From NCBI GenBank assembly GCA_000380225.1, contig KB904821.1, forward strand, positions 331,633 through 395,632: DNA of 64,000 bases, given 5' to 3'. Positions 25,199-34,862 of the stretch are shown here, in pieces. Every line of letters begins with the position of its first letter. The stretch's first letter is position 1. The position numbers and the translations under genes are program-made. The DNA is from a filamentous cyanobacterium ESFC-1. Lineage in GTDB: Bacteria > Cyanobacteriota > Cyanobacteriia > Cyanobacteriales > Spirulinaceae. Under the pieces are notes generated by a model. It was given only the letters and a program-made list of their open reading frames with translations, did no database searches and was not told the DNA's origin.

Positions 25199-26557
25199 CT
25201 AAACTTTAGTTGCCCGATTCGTACTCCGCTCCATTTCGCGAGCCTTTTTACCCCGCCAGAAAATGCGGATGGGGGTTCCGGTGAAGCCGAGAGAGGTGCG
25301 GAATTGTCGTTCGATGTAGCGGCGATAATTGTCGTTAAATCGTTTGGGATCGTTGACAAAAAGCGCGATCGCAGGCGGACGACTGCTGACTTGTGTACCG
25401 TAGTAGATTTTACCCTGTTTGCCTTGGCGCGTGGTGGGCGGGGAGTGCCATAAAATCGCTTCTTCGAGGACTTCGTTAATCACAGAGGTACTCACGCGGC
25501 GTTGGTGTTGTTCGGCGGCGCGATCGACAAAATCAATGATTTTATCAACTCGTTTTCCGGTTAAACCACTGGTAAAAAGCATTTCTGCCCATTCTAGGAA
25601 GTAAAAACGGTCTTTGATGTGTTTTTCGTACTCGTAGATGGTGTAAGAGTCTTTTTCGACCGCATCCCATTTATTCACAACAATTACTGCCGCGCGGCCT
25701 TCTTCCATCACCCGATTCGCCAGTTTTTGGTCTTGTTCGGTAATGCCGTCTACTGCGTCAATCACAATCAACACCACATCGGCCCGACGAATGGCTTTAA
25801 AAGCGCGGTTAATGCCAAAAAATTCTGCGCCATATTCGACGTTTTTCTTGCGACGAATCCCGGCAGTGTCGATGATTCGGTAGGTTTTATCATTGCGCTC
25901 GACGAGCATATCAATGGCATCGCGGGTCGTACCAGAAACCGGGCTGACAATGGCGCGACTTTCCCCGGTGATGGTGTTGAGGAGGGTGGATTTGCCAACG
26001 TTGGGACGGCCGACAATGGCAATATTGAGAATGTCGCGATCGGGCAATTCGGCGCTTTCTGGCAGTTTTTCGACTAAATCATCTAATAATTCTCCGGTGC
26101 CGTTGCCGTGAATGGCAGAAATGGGATAAGGATTGCCGAGGTTTAATTCCCAGAATTGCGCCGCTTGAATGATGCCTTGTTCGATGGATTCGCATTTGTT
26201 GACCGCGAGGAAGACGGGGACTTCTTGCAAGCGCAACCACTGAGCAATTTCTTGGTCGGTTACTGTTGGCCCGGCTTGACCATCGACGACGAAAAGGGCG
26301 GCTTGGGCTTCGGTAATGGCGGTGAGGGCTTGTTCGCGAATGAGGGGTAAAAATTCGCTGTCGTCGTCGAAGACTAAACCTCCGGTGTCTACTACCAGAA
26401 ATTCTCGGTCTTGCCAGAAGGCGAATTGATAGGTGCGATCGCGTGTAATTCCGGGTTTGTCGTGGACGATCGCGTTTTGCGTTTGGGATAAACGATTGAC
26501 TAGAGTTGATTTCCCGACGTTGGGACGACCGATAATTGCAACAATAGGTAATGCCAT
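25199..26557 (-). CDS. der: Ribosome-associated GTPase Der (EngA)
   Basis: 452 aa. Two tandem G domains, each with [10 protein letters not shown] (residues about 9 and 182), the second with [12 protein letters not shown] and NKWD, followed by a KH-like C-terminal domain that ends [15 protein letters not shown]. Essential for 50S subunit maturation. All motifs are intact; the length is normal for the family. Confidence 0.96.
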   Translation of the reverse strand: MALPIVAIIGRPNVGKSTLVNRLSQTQNAIVHDKPGITRDRTYQFAFWQDREFLVVDTGGLVFDDDSEFLPLIREQALTAITEAQAALFVVDGQAGPTVTDQEIAQWLRLQEVPVFLAVNKCESIEQGIIQAAQFWELNLGNPYPISAIHGNGTGELLDDLVEKLPESAELPDRDILNIAIVGRPNVGKSTLLNTITGESRAIVSPVSGTTRDAIDMLVERNDKTYRIIDTAGIRRKKNVEYGAEFFGINRAFKAIRRADVVLIVIDAVDGITEQDQKLANRVMEEGRAAVIVVNKWDAVEKDSYTIYEYEKHIKDRFYFLEWAEMLFTSGLTGKRVDKIIDFVDRAAEQHQRRVSTSVINEVLEEAILWHSPPTTRQGKQGKIYYGTQVSSRPPAIALFVNDPKRFNDNYRRYIERQFRTSLGFTGTPIRIFWRGKKAREMERSTNRATKV

Positions 26558-26598
26558 AATATTTAAGCCATATATACGATCTTTAATCGTAGCAATTT

Positions 26599-27702
26599 TT
26601 AACTCGATCTTACGGGGACTTCTTGTTGTTCAATTTTTAGGCCGCGATCGCCCATGGCGGCGGTAAATAATTCCGTTGATAATGCCTGTTCTACTGCCCA
26701 AATTCCGGGTTTTTGCAGTTTTCCTTCTAAAATGTATTGGGCGACGGTTCCTGTGCCAATTCCGGCGGATACGGCGGTATTTTTATGGACTAAGGTCGAG
26801 CAGTATTTTTGCGTTTTGCCGTCTTTTTCGCCTTGAATTTCGGCCCGCATTGCTACCCCAATTCCACTTAATTTATCGGTGACTTTCGTCATTTTATGAG
26901 ACACTTTCGAGAAGAACTCAATTCCTCTAGAACCTTCAATCCAAGCAGAGGGAAAAACATGGGCGGTAATCCAAGTTAAATGATTGTATAAATCGGGAAC
27001 TGAGCCAAATTTGGTAATAATATTATTGACCCCTGGAAAGGACTCAGCAAAGGTATAAGCTTCGGGCATATCAAACCAGTAAACCCCAGTTTTGCCGTAG
27101 GGTTCAGGGAAAGTTACCGTTTCGCGATCGCTATAGGGGGAAACCCTATGCCATTGCTTATCCATCCACACGGGAAAGGGTTGACGCAAGCCCAGAAATG
27201 TGGTGCGTAATACAGTTAAACCTGCCCCACCTGAACCGGCTACAACATAGCTTAAATGAATGGTTTTGGCTTGGTCAAAATGTTCTACGCCTTGCCGCAC
27301 CATACTGTTAGAAATACCGGGAAAAATGCCTGTATTTAAAATGGCTGTGATTCCGGCTGCTTCGGCTTTCTCTCGCAGCTTGATCGCTTTTTGGAAAAAG
27401 GAGCGATGATCGCTAACATCAAGGTAATGACTTCTTTCTTCAATACAGGTTTTTAAAACTCGTCCATCTCGGTAATGAAATGGCCCCGCACAATGAATGA
27501 CTAAATCTGATTCTCGCACCGCTTGACGCAGTTTTTCGGTATGGTCTAAGTCTAATTGCAGCCACCGGGTTTGCGATCGCCCATCTTCGTTTACCTGACG
27601 ACTGGTAACGGTAATTTCAGCATCTGTATGGTTAGAAATATCCTGGGCAACACAACTGCCAATTCTTCCTTTTCCTCCTAAAATTAAAACTTTCTGAGAC
27701 AT
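26599..27702 (-). CDS. Saccharopine dehydrogenase-family oxidoreductase
   Basis: 367 aa. An N-terminal Rossmann domain starts [17 protein letters not shown], followed by [15 protein letters not shown] and [11 protein letters not shown], which are typical of saccharopine dehydrogenase NADP-binding domain proteins, including large plant and cyanobacterial paralogues of unknown substrate. The catalytic partners and substrate cannot be read. A membrane association is possible (residues 150-185, [18 protein letters not shown]) but weak. It lies 41 bp upstream of der on the same strand. Confidence 0.8.
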   Translation of the reverse strand: MSQKVLILGGKGRIGSCVAQDISNHTDAEITVTSRQVNEDGRSQTRWLQLDLDHTEKLRQAVRESDLVIHCAGPFHYRDGRVLKTCIEERSHYLDVSDHRSFFQKAIKLREKAEAAGITAILNTGIFPGISNSMVRQGVEHFDQAKTIHLSYVVAGSGGAGLTVLRTTFLGLRQPFPVWMDKQWHRVSPYSDRETVTFPEPYGKTGVYWFDMPEAYTFAESFPGVNNIITKFGSVPDLYNHLTWITAHVFPSAWIEGSRGIEFFSKVSHKMTKVTDKLSGIGVAMRAEIQGEKDGKTQKYCSTLVHKNTAVSAGIGTGTVAQYILEGKLQKPGIWAVEQALSTELFTAAMGDRGLKIEQQEVPVRSS

Positions 27703-28023
27703 AGATTATTGATTTCTACTAATTCCTAAAGTAATTTTATCGGAAGATGGACAATTTTAAAATTCAGAGGATTGCTGCCGGAGTCTCCTACCGACAATCG
27801 GGGTCATTTTCCCAGGTGGACTAGCCCCCTTATTAATTTTTTCAAAAAAGCTATTATTTCTCATCCAGTTTGAGAGCAAGAATAATACCTATTTCTTAAG
27901 AATGAGACCGATCAAATGAAAATACTATATCAATCGAAAATAATGAAATTTTGGCTCTATACTACTGCAAATCGAGGGGCAATTCAGCCCTAACCATCCC
28001 TGGCGATCGCGCCTTTTTTCGCT
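27703..28023. other. 320-bp spacer, nothing identified
   Basis: AT-rich DNA between two minus-strand genes. A short palindrome (AAAAGCT/AGCCCC region near 27823-27853) and a run of A/T at 27885-27950 are visible but match no element I know. I searched for cobalamin- or lysine-type riboswitch motifs by eye and saw none. Confidence 0.35.
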
Positions 28024-28599
28024 TTAATCATTGAGGTAAGCCAACACGATAATCTCGCCATTATCGCGATACCCTAAAGCCAAAAAACCTTCGATAACTT
28101 CACCATCGCCAAGATCATAAACCCGGAAATCCGTCACTTCTGGGGCGCTAAAAGCAGCAACTAGGATATCGCGTAACGTATCATAATCATTGCTGTAGGA
28201 TGGGCCTAGGGAATTGTAATCGCGGCTATAGGATAGGTCTAGGGAATTGTACAAACCATCAAGCCCCATCTCAATATCAGAAAGGGCAGAGGCATACTTT
28301 AATTCGTCAAAAAGATCGAGGGAACAAGAGGGAGGGCGTTGATAAGCTAAATTCCAAACTTCGAGCCAAATAATACCATCTTCGGGTGTCCAATTATGGG
28401 GTTGCCAATGCCATTTTTCCCCCACAAAGCGCTGATAATAGCTGAGGGCTACTGAGTCTAAATCACTGCCTGGTTCGATTTTGTCATAAAAAGCATTTAC
28501 TCCCAAAACCCTGCCACGATCTGGTGGTTGTCCCGGTACGCGATGGATAATATTAATTAAGTTTTGAGCATATTCGGGCAGAGATTGAGAAGCAGTCAT
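28024..28599 (-). CDS. Hypothetical protein with an 11-residue tandem repeat
   Basis: 191 aa from the ATG at 28599 (MTASQSLPEYAQNLI); an upstream frame extension (to 28641) reads a HIP1 palindrome and is not favoured. I do not recognise a family. The middle carries two tandem copies of about 11 residues (LSYSRDYNSLG and PSYSNDYDTLR), encoded by a 33-bp repeat at 28192-28257. Trp-rich 'EKWHWQPHNWTPEDGIIWLEVW' marks the first half. It ends FLALGYRDNGEIIVLAYLND. The gene is probably not exported. Confidence 0.6.
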   Translation of the reverse strand: MTASQSLPEYAQNLINIIHRVPGQPPDRGRVLGVNAFYDKIEPGSDLDSVALSYYQRFVGEKWHWQPHNWTPEDGIIWLEVWNLAYQRPPSCSLDLFDELKYASALSDIEMGLDGLYNSLDLSYSRDYNSLGPSYSNDYDTLRDILVAAFSAPEVTDFRVYDLGDGEVIEGFLALGYRDNGEIIVLAYLND

Positions 28600-28692
28600 G
28601 GACAATCTAGAAATTAATATTGCAAATCGCGATCGCGGCATTTCCAGTCAAGGGTAAAATAAAGCTTGCTTCATTTTCAAATGCCCCGTCTT

Positions 28693-29340
28693 ATGAGCTT
28701 TGCTTTGATTTCACCGGATATTAGCTACGATCGCGTCCCCCTCCAAACCCCCATTCGCTTGGGGATTCTCGCGTCGGGGAGTGGCAGCAACTTCGAGGCG
28801 ATCGCCCAAGCCATTGCCGACGGTAAACTCAATGCTACCATTCCTATTGTTATCTACAACAACCCTAACGCCGCCGTGGTCGAACGGGCTTCTCGTTTGG
28901 GGGTCAAAGCCATTTTACTCGATCATCGGCTCTACAAGCGCCGGGAAGACCTGGATCGGGCAATTGTAGAAACCCTGCGCCAGCATAAGGTAGATTGGGT
29001 AATTATGGCGGGGTGGATGCGGATTGTCACTGCGGTGTTGCTGGATGCTTATCGCGATCGCGTCCTCAATATTCACCCTAGTTTATTGCCCAGTTTCCCC
29101 GGTATTCGCGCTGTAGAGCAAGCATTGGCGGCTCAAGTCAAGGTAACGGGCTGTAGCGTCCATTTTGCCCATCTAGAGGTCGATAGCGGCCCGATTGTCA
29201 TGCAAGCAGTAGTTCCTGTCATGGGGGATGATACGGCTGAAACCCTACACCAGCGCATTCAAACCCAAGAGTACCGCATTTTTCCCCTCGCGATCGCCCT
29301 GGCTGCTCATCAAGCCCAACAACCAACAACCAATAACTAA
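28693..29340 (+). CDS. purN: Phosphoribosylglycinamide formyltransferase
   Basis: About 215 aa from the ATG at 28693; an ATG at 28681 or TTG at 28666 would extend it. It transfers a formyl group from 10-formyl-THF to GAR in purine synthesis. Motifs: LGILASGSGSNFEA, WMRIV, the catalytic NIHPSLLPSFPG (Asn and His) and LEVDSGPIVMQ (Asp). The last five residues (PTTNN) and the stop codon fall inside CCAACAA heptad repeats, so the natural C-terminus has probably been replaced by repeat sequence. Confidence 0.94.
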   Translation: MSFALISPDISYDRVPLQTPIRLGILASGSGSNFEAIAQAIADGKLNATIPIVIYNNPNAAVVERASRLGVKAILLDHRLYKRREDLDRAIVETLRQHKVDWVIMAGWMRIVTAVLLDAYRDRVLNIHPSLLPSFPGIRAVEQALAAQVKVTGCSVHFAHLEVDSGPIVMQAVVPVMGDDTAETLHQRIQTQEYRIFPLAIALAAHQAQQPTTNN

Positions 29341-29705
29341 TGACAAACCGTGACAAGTTAAGGGTTTGGGCCTGTTGTCAAGTCCTGGGTAGGGGCGGGG
29401 TTTCCCCGTCCAATCCTCACCCATTTACCCCGTCAATTTTGTGGTTACCGCCGCCTCTAACTGCTGTATTCAAAGATAAGATTGGGCAAGGAAACCTTGC
29501 CCCTACAAAGGTTTAAGAGCATTCTTGACATTGTGGTTGTTGCTTTAACTTGTTATGACTGACCAATTACCAATTGAGGGATTTAGAGAAAAACCAACAA
29601 CCAACAAGCGCCGAGACCCCGCGCCGCCGTAAGGCGCACCTTGTAGCGCGAGTAGCACCTTGTAGCTCGGCAAGACACCAATAACCAACAACCAACAACC
29701 CTAAA
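29341..29705. repeat. MITE-like element plus CCAACAA heptads before rbgA
   Basis: 29389-29506 is a MITE-like unit with ends GTAGGGGCGGGGTTTCC and GGAAACCTTGCCCCTAC (near-perfect inverted ends). A related copy lies at 62285-62385. Between 29590 and 29700 there are CCAACAA-type heptads and two copies of the short run CACCTTGTAGC. No gene is seen. Confidence 0.75.
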
Positions 29706-30560
29706 ATGACTCCTCCCTTGATTCAGTGGTATCCCGGCCATATTGCCAAAGCCGAAAAACAACTCAAAGAACAACTCAAGCGCGTTGATGTTGTCCTCGA
29801 AGTGCGAGATGCGAGGATTCCCCTGGCTTCCCACCATCCCGAAGTCAAAAAGTGGATTCAAGACAAACCCCGCATTTTGGTGATGAATCGTGTGGATATG
29901 ATTCCCAAAGAGATTAGCCAAGCCTGGGGGGATTGGTTGCGATTGCAAGAGGAAATTCCTTACTTTACCAATGCCAAAAAGGGAAAAGGCGTGCGGGCAA
30001 TTGTCAAGGCGGCCCAAGGGGCAGGAGTTGCCAGTAACAAGCGCCGTATCGCCAGGGGAATGCGACCGAGGCCGGTGCGGGCGGTGGTGATTGGGTTTCC
30101 TAACGTGGGCAAATCGGCGCTGATTAACCGTTTAGTGGGGCGTAAAGCCGTCAAAAGCGAGCGTCGGGCGGGGGTGACGCGTCAGCTACATTGGGTGCGT
30201 ATTTCGGAGGAAATTGAGCTACTGGACGCACCTGGGGTCATTCCTTGGCGATTGGAAAATCAAGAGGATGCGGTAAAGTTGGCGATTTGTGAAGATATTG
30301 GCAATGCAGCTTACGAGAATCAGCTTATTGCGGCGGCTTTTGTAGATTTATTAGGCGATTTGGATTATGGCGGGGTTTTGTCTCAGTATGGCTTGGACTT
30401 GGCTTTGCGAACGGGGGAAGAATATATATACAATTTAGCCGAAGCCCGCTATGGGGGAGATTTAGAACGAGTGGCTGTGTTACTGTTAAATGATTTTCGC
30501 AAAGGCGTGATGGGGCCGATTCCTTTGGAGTTGCCGCCGATTGAGGGCTTTAAACAGTAG
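29706..30560 (+). CDS. rbgA: Ribosome biogenesis GTPase (RbgA/YlqF)
   Basis: 284 aa. Circularly permuted GTPase: the G4-type MNRVDM (about residue 60) and the G1 motif GFPNVGKSALINRL (about 129) appear in permuted order, with DAPGVIPWRL as G3. The start QWYPGHIAKAEKQLK is characteristic. It acts in late 50S subunit assembly. The ORF is complete. Confidence 0.94.
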   Translation: MTPPLIQWYPGHIAKAEKQLKEQLKRVDVVLEVRDARIPLASHHPEVKKWIQDKPRILVMNRVDMIPKEISQAWGDWLRLQEEIPYFTNAKKGKGVRAIVKAAQGAGVASNKRRIARGMRPRPVRAVVIGFPNVGKSALINRLVGRKAVKSERRAGVTRQLHWVRISEEIELLDAPGVIPWRLENQEDAVKLAICEDIGNAAYENQLIAAAFVDLLGDLDYGGVLSQYGLDLALRTGEEYIYNLAEARYGGDLERVAVLLLNDFRKGVMGPIPLELPPIEGFKQ

Positions 30561-30617
30561 CACAAAATCTTTTCAAACCCGCGCAAACTTATTTACTTCT
30601 TGTGCTAGACTGGCTAT

Positions 30618-31220
30618 ATGAGTAAGTTATCTATATCAGAAGCCGCTAAAATTAAAGGCGTTAGTCCGTCAACCCTTAGACGGTGGGAATCAGAAGGTAA
30701 ATTGATACCTGAAAGAACGCTTAATGGACACAGACGTTATGATTTAGCACAACTATTGGGAGTCAAGTCAGAACTTTCTTACACCATTGGTTATTGTCGA
30801 GTTTCTAGCCACGATCAAAAAAAAGACCTCGAAAGGCAAAAAGAAGTGGTAGAGCTATTCTGTTCTCAAAATGGTTGGCAGTTTGAGATCATAGAAGACT
30901 TAGGTTCTGGATTGAATTATAGCAAAAAAGGACTAAAACGTTTAATTCGATTAATTGTTGATAGCAAAGTAGAAAGACTTGTAATCACTCACAAAGATAG
31001 ACTTTTGCGTTTTGGTAGTGAGTTAATCTTTAGCCTTTGCGAACATTTTGGGACTGAGATTGTGATTATCAACAGAACTGAAGACAGTAGCTTTGAAGAA
31101 GATTTAGCTAACGATGTTTTAGAAATAATCAATGTGTTTTCAGCTAGACTTTACGGGTCTAGAAGTCACAAAAACAAAAAAATAGTAGAGGAGTTAAGAG
31201 ACGTTGCTACTCGGATTTAA
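30618..31220 (+). CDS. tnpA: IS607 family serine recombinase TnpA
   Basis: 200 aa. N-terminal MerR-type helix-turn-helix (SISEAAKIKGVSPSTLRRWE, residues 5-24), then the serine recombinase catalytic domain with the nucleophile in GYCRVSSHDQKKDL (about residue 57-70) and the conserved DRLLRFG (about residue 129). It ends SHKNKKIVEELRDVATRI. This is the usual TnpA length for IS607. It appears intact. TnpA of this type moves the element by site-specific recombination without target duplication. Confidence 0.93.
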   Translation: MSKLSISEAAKIKGVSPSTLRRWESEGKLIPERTLNGHRRYDLAQLLGVKSELSYTIGYCRVSSHDQKKDLERQKEVVELFCSQNGWQFEIIEDLGSGLNYSKKGLKRLIRLIVDSKVERLVITHKDRLLRFGSELIFSLCEHFGTEIVIINRTEDSSFEEDLANDVLEIINVFSARLYGSRSHKNKKIVEELRDVATRI

Positions 31221-31690
31221 GACTGAGTTAAAAATTAATAACAAGCCAAGAACTCAACTGCTGCAACACGCTCCGAACAGCCCGCCATGCCTGGAATTGG
31301 GGGTTAGCTTTAACCCAACAAATATTAGACCACAACCAAGCTAATCCTGACGATAAGATTAAGTTTCCGACAGCAATAGACCTTCATAAATGGTTAGTCC
31401 TAAGCGTGAAACCTAAAAATCCTGGGTATTATCAAAGTTCAAAGTGTGGGCCGCAATATACTTTAAGGCACTTAGCCGACCCTTGGAAAAGTTGTTTTAA
31501 AAAAGTTAGAGGTGTTCCTAAATTCAAAAAGAGAGGACGCAAGGATAGCTTTACTCTGGATGGGTTACACAAGGCGATCGCCCTCCTGGTAAGATATTAA
31601 AAAAAGGAATCTTTGATTATCCTGGGATGAGGGCTAAAAAGCTCGTTAACTCTGCCCGATTTGCGACTTTTTTTCGCGTTGGTCGCCCCT
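31204..31690 (+). pseudogene. TnpB (IS607-type) remnant
   Basis: The sequence after tnpA reads as parts of TnpB in more than one frame. LLLGFKTELKINNKPRTQLL is in one frame (31206 onward); after about 31275 the frame changes to AWNWGLALTQQIL and later to DLHKWLVLSVKPKNPGYYQ, KCGPQYTLRHLADPW and KFKKRGRKDSFTLDG. The frame stops at 31600 near residue 130; the catalytic RuvC part and zinc finger of TnpB are missing. So TnpB is non-functional here. Confidence 0.82.
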
Positions 31691-31694
31691 ATCT

Positions 31695-32867
31695 ATGAAA
31701 GCAACTTCTACAACTCCGATTATTCATGTTTGGCTGCCTAATATTTTTGAATTTAAAGGTGGAATTCAAGTTTATTCAGCTTTTTTTCTGCAAGCAATCC
31801 AAACGGCTTTTCCCCAGTGGCGCTATGATGTTTTTATTAAACACGATCGCCAGGCCGATCCGAGTTTTCCGCGATCGCCTTTGACGCGGTTTTATTGTTC
31901 GGGACAGTGGGATTTGGCGTTACGGACTCCGGCGTTTGCCTTCAATATTTTGAGTCAGGGTTGGGCTGCACAACCGGATTTAATTGTGGCAACTCATCTC
32001 AATTTTACCCTAGCGGCTTATTGGTTAAAACGGTTGCGGGGGATTCCTTATTGGACGGTGGCCCACGGGGTAGAAGCTTGGAATATTCAGCGACCCAATT
32101 TACAACGAGCGCTACATTCTGCCGATCGCATTTTAGCAGTAAGTGGCTATACTCGCGATCGCTTGCTCAAGGAGCAAAATCTCGATCCGGCTAAGGTGAT
32201 GATTTTGCCCAATACCTTTGATGAAACGCGGTTTAAAATTGCCCCAAAGCCCCAACATTTACTCCGTCGCTACAATTTAAAGGCCGATCAGCCGATTATT
32301 TTAACCGTGGCTCGTCTCGACAGTACCGAACAATATAAGGGCTACGACCGCATTATTCAAGCTTTGTTAAAAATTCGTCATCATTTATACAATGTTCATT
32401 ATATTCTAGTAGGAGAAGGCAACGATCGCCCCCGCATTGAGCGTTTAATCGAACAACTCGATATTAAACCTTATGTCACTTTAGCCGGTTTTGTAAATGA
32501 TGCGGAGTTGGTTGATTATTATAATTTATGTGATGTGTTTGCCATGCCGTCTTTAGGAGAGGGTTTTGGGATTGTTTATCTCGAAGCCCTGGCTTGTGGT
32601 AAACCTGTTTTGGGGGGCGATCGCGATGGGGCGGTTGATGCTCTTTGTCAGGGGGAATTAGGGGTTTTGGTGAATCCGAATGATGTGGATCGTATCGCCG
32701 ATTGTTTGATACAACTTTTAAAGAAAGTTCATCCTAATTCGCTTTTTTACGATCCCCTGGCTTTACGGGAAAAAGTAATTTCGATTTATGGTTTTGCAAG
32801 TTATCAAGAAAGGTTAACTCAGATTTTTAACGATTCTCATTTGTTTCAACGCTGTCTCGAATCCTAA
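31695..32867 (+). CDS. Glycosyltransferase, GT4 family
   Basis: 390 aa. N-terminal domain begins HVWLPNIFEFKGGIQVYSAFF, typical of GT4/GT-B sugar transferases. C-terminal domain has ILTVARLDSTEQYKGYDRII and the EX7E-type EGFGIVYLEALACGKPV. It transfers a sugar from a nucleotide donor to a glycan in the cytosol. Sugar and acceptor cannot be read. It begins just after the IS607-type element and ends 11 bp before the next GT. Confidence 0.92.
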   Translation: MKATSTTPIIHVWLPNIFEFKGGIQVYSAFFLQAIQTAFPQWRYDVFIKHDRQADPSFPRSPLTRFYCSGQWDLALRTPAFAFNILSQGWAAQPDLIVATHLNFTLAAYWLKRLRGIPYWTVAHGVEAWNIQRPNLQRALHSADRILAVSGYTRDRLLKEQNLDPAKVMILPNTFDETRFKIAPKPQHLLRRYNLKADQPIILTVARLDSTEQYKGYDRIIQALLKIRHHLYNVHYILVGEGNDRPRIERLIEQLDIKPYVTLAGFVNDAELVDYYNLCDVFAMPSLGEGFGIVYLEALACGKPVLGGDRDGAVDALCQGELGVLVNPNDVDRIADCLIQLLKKVHPNSLFYDPLALREKVISIYGFASYQERLTQIFNDSHLFQRCLES

Positions 32868-32878
32868 GCTTTGGTTTT

Positions 32879-34102
32879 ATGACATTTAAAGTATTACAAG
32901 TCATTCCTTCCCTGGCCTCGGTACGCGGAGGCCCGACAGAAGTCGCGATCAATTTAACAAAAGTATTACGCAAACGAGGCATTAACGTTGAAATTGTGAC
33001 GACGAATGATGATGGTGCTGAGGTGCTAGAAGTACCGCTACAAAAGCTAGTAACTTATCGAGGGGTTCCGGTACGTTTTTTCCCTCGTTTTGATGTGGAA
33101 TTGGGGCGCGATCGCGGTTTTTTGTTTTCCCCAAGTTTAACGCAGTGGTTGTGGGAAAATGTCCGTCACTATGACATTTTAGATAATCATTATTTGTTTT
33201 CTTATAGTTCGAGTTGTGCGGCGGCGATCGCCCGGCGGTTTAATGTCCCTTATACGGTGCGGACAATGGGGCAACTTTCCCCTTGGGCTTTGGCTCAAAG
33301 TCAACGGAAAAAGCAGGTTTACGCGAAGTTACTAGAACGAAAAAACTTAAACCACGCGGCGGCAATTCACTGTACTTCCCTCGGAGAAGTGGCAGATGTT
33401 CGTAAGTTTGGGATTGATTCTTCAACGATTACGTTGCCGTTAGGGGTGAATCTTCCTGAAACAATTCCTAATGCGAAAAAGAAGCTTTGTTATGAATATA
33501 ATCTCAATCCAGATTGGCCGGTTTTGTTGTTTCTATCCCGGTTACATTATAAAAAACGCTTAGAACTTCTCTTGCAAGCGTTACACCAAATGCCAGGAGA
33601 ACGCAATTTTTATTTATTAATTGCGGGAACGGGAGAAACGGCTTATATTAATCAAATCAAAAAACAAATTCAGGATTTAGATTTAGAAGGCAATTGTCGC
33701 TTTATTGGCTTTATTACCGGGGAAACCAAGGATTTAGTATTGCAGGGTAGCGATTTATTTGTGTTACCGTCGTATGCAGAAAACTTCGCGATCGCGGTGG
33801 CTGAAGCCTTGGCTGCGGGGACTCCGGTGGTGATTACCCCAGGGATTCAGATTGCACCGGAGATCGCCCAAGCGGATGCGGGATTGGTGGTAGAAGGGAC
33901 AACAGAGGCGTTTGTAGAGGCGATCGCGCAGTTACTCCAGTCTCCGGAGTTGCGATCGCAATACGGCAAAAATGGCCGCAACTTGGTACAAAAGCGTTTT
34001 GTCTGGGACGCGATCGCCAAACGCTTAATCCCTTTATATCAAACCATTATCGACAATCAACCCCTACCCCCAGAAGCCACCACTCTTTTAAAATCACCTT
34101 AA
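32879..34102 (+). CDS. Glycosyltransferase, GT4 family
   Basis: 407 aa. The N-terminus VLQVIPSLASVRGGPTEVAINL contains the conserved glycine-rich loop of GT4. C-terminal: LLFLSRLHYKKRLELLLQAL, then YAENFAIAVAEALAAGTPVV, an EX7E motif. It starts 11 bp after the previous GT and is co-oriented with the whole cluster. The sugar is unknown. Confidence 0.93.
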   Translation: MTFKVLQVIPSLASVRGGPTEVAINLTKVLRKRGINVEIVTTNDDGAEVLEVPLQKLVTYRGVPVRFFPRFDVELGRDRGFLFSPSLTQWLWENVRHYDILDNHYLFSYSSSCAAAIARRFNVPYTVRTMGQLSPWALAQSQRKKQVYAKLLERKNLNHAAAIHCTSLGEVADVRKFGIDSSTITLPLGVNLPETIPNAKKKLCYEYNLNPDWPVLLFLSRLHYKKRLELLLQALHQMPGERNFYLLIAGTGETAYINQIKKQIQDLDLEGNCRFIGFITGETKDLVLQGSDLFVLPSYAENFAIAVAEALAAGTPVVITPGIQIAPEIAQADAGLVVEGTTEAFVEAIAQLLQSPELRSQYGKNGRNLVQKRFVWDAIAKRLIPLYQTIIDNQPLPPEATTLLKSP

Positions 34103-34121
34103 CTTTTCTTGCAAAGCCAAA

Positions 34122-34844
34122 ATGTCTTACTCTCAACGCCTTTTAGAACAGGGTTCGAGTCTAACCCGTTTAGCCCATCAATCTCGCTTCGATCGCGTTT
34201 TAAAATTATTAGATAATCCCCCCTATCAAAAGGTATTAGATTATGGCTGCGGTGATGGTTTACTCTTAAAAGTGGCTCGCGATCGCGGCTTGATTCAAGC
34301 AGGATATGGGGTCGATCTTGCCCCGAATATGATAACCGCTTGTCTCGATATTTTTGCCGGGGATTCTGATTTTAAATTCTGTCAACCGGCGGCAATGCCT
34401 AACTTAATTCCCCCCCACAGTTGCGACTTACTTCTCTGTACAGAAACCCTAGAACACGTTAACAGTCCGAGTAAAATATTAGACACAGTTTTACCCTATT
34501 GTCAACCCCAAGCCAAGGTAATTATTTCCATTCCCATTGAAGTCGGCCCGTCCTTATTATTTAAACAAATAGGGCGTTATTTAGCGAACCTCAAAAGTCG
34601 TTATGGTTACGAACGCTACACCCCGCAAGAACTCTTTTCGGCGGCGATTTTATGGCAAACTAAAACCTTTCCTTCTTCCCATAACCAAGATGTGCCAATC
34701 CGCAGTCACAAAGGCTTTGATTACCGCGACTTAGAAGCCACCTTGCGGGAAAAAATCAAAATTGAACAACGGTTATTTTCCCCGTTTCCCTTACTCCAAA
34801 ATACCATTAACAGTACGGTTTTTTATATCGGCTCTATCCGCTAA
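34122..34844 (+). CDS. SAM-dependent methyltransferase (class I)
   Basis: 240 aa. Motif I is VLDYGCGDGLLLKVARD (about residue 39-55), with GVDLAPNMI next and the later LLLCTETLEHVNSP (motif IV). Methylation of a sugar or lipid intermediate is plausible from context; the substrate is unknown. It lies 19 bp after the GT and 18 bp before another methyltransferase-like gene. Confidence 0.85.
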   Translation: MSYSQRLLEQGSSLTRLAHQSRFDRVLKLLDNPPYQKVLDYGCGDGLLLKVARDRGLIQAGYGVDLAPNMITACLDIFAGDSDFKFCQPAAMPNLIPPHSCDLLLCTETLEHVNSPSKILDTVLPYCQPQAKVIISIPIEVGPSLLFKQIGRYLANLKSRYGYERYTPQELFSAAILWQTKTFPSSHNQDVPIRSHKGFDYRDLEATLREKIKIEQRLFSPFPLLQNTINSTVFYIGSIR

Positions 34845-34862
34845 TCAAATAGGAAATCTACA

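Larger units (their letters stand above)
30580..31690 (+). mobile_element. IS607-type insertion element, decayed tnpB
   Basis: The element is defined by a tnpA of IS607 type and a following tnpB remnant. The left end is near 30575-30610, before the tnpA ATG; the right end is just before the first GT gene at 31695. I cannot mark the exact ends. It lies between rbgA and the glycan cluster. Confidence 0.7.

Noticed and set aside
31406-31600. 64-residue ORF after tnpA as an independent gene
   Set aside because: It matches the inner part of TnpB and continues upstream and downstream in other frames, so it is a pseudogene piece.
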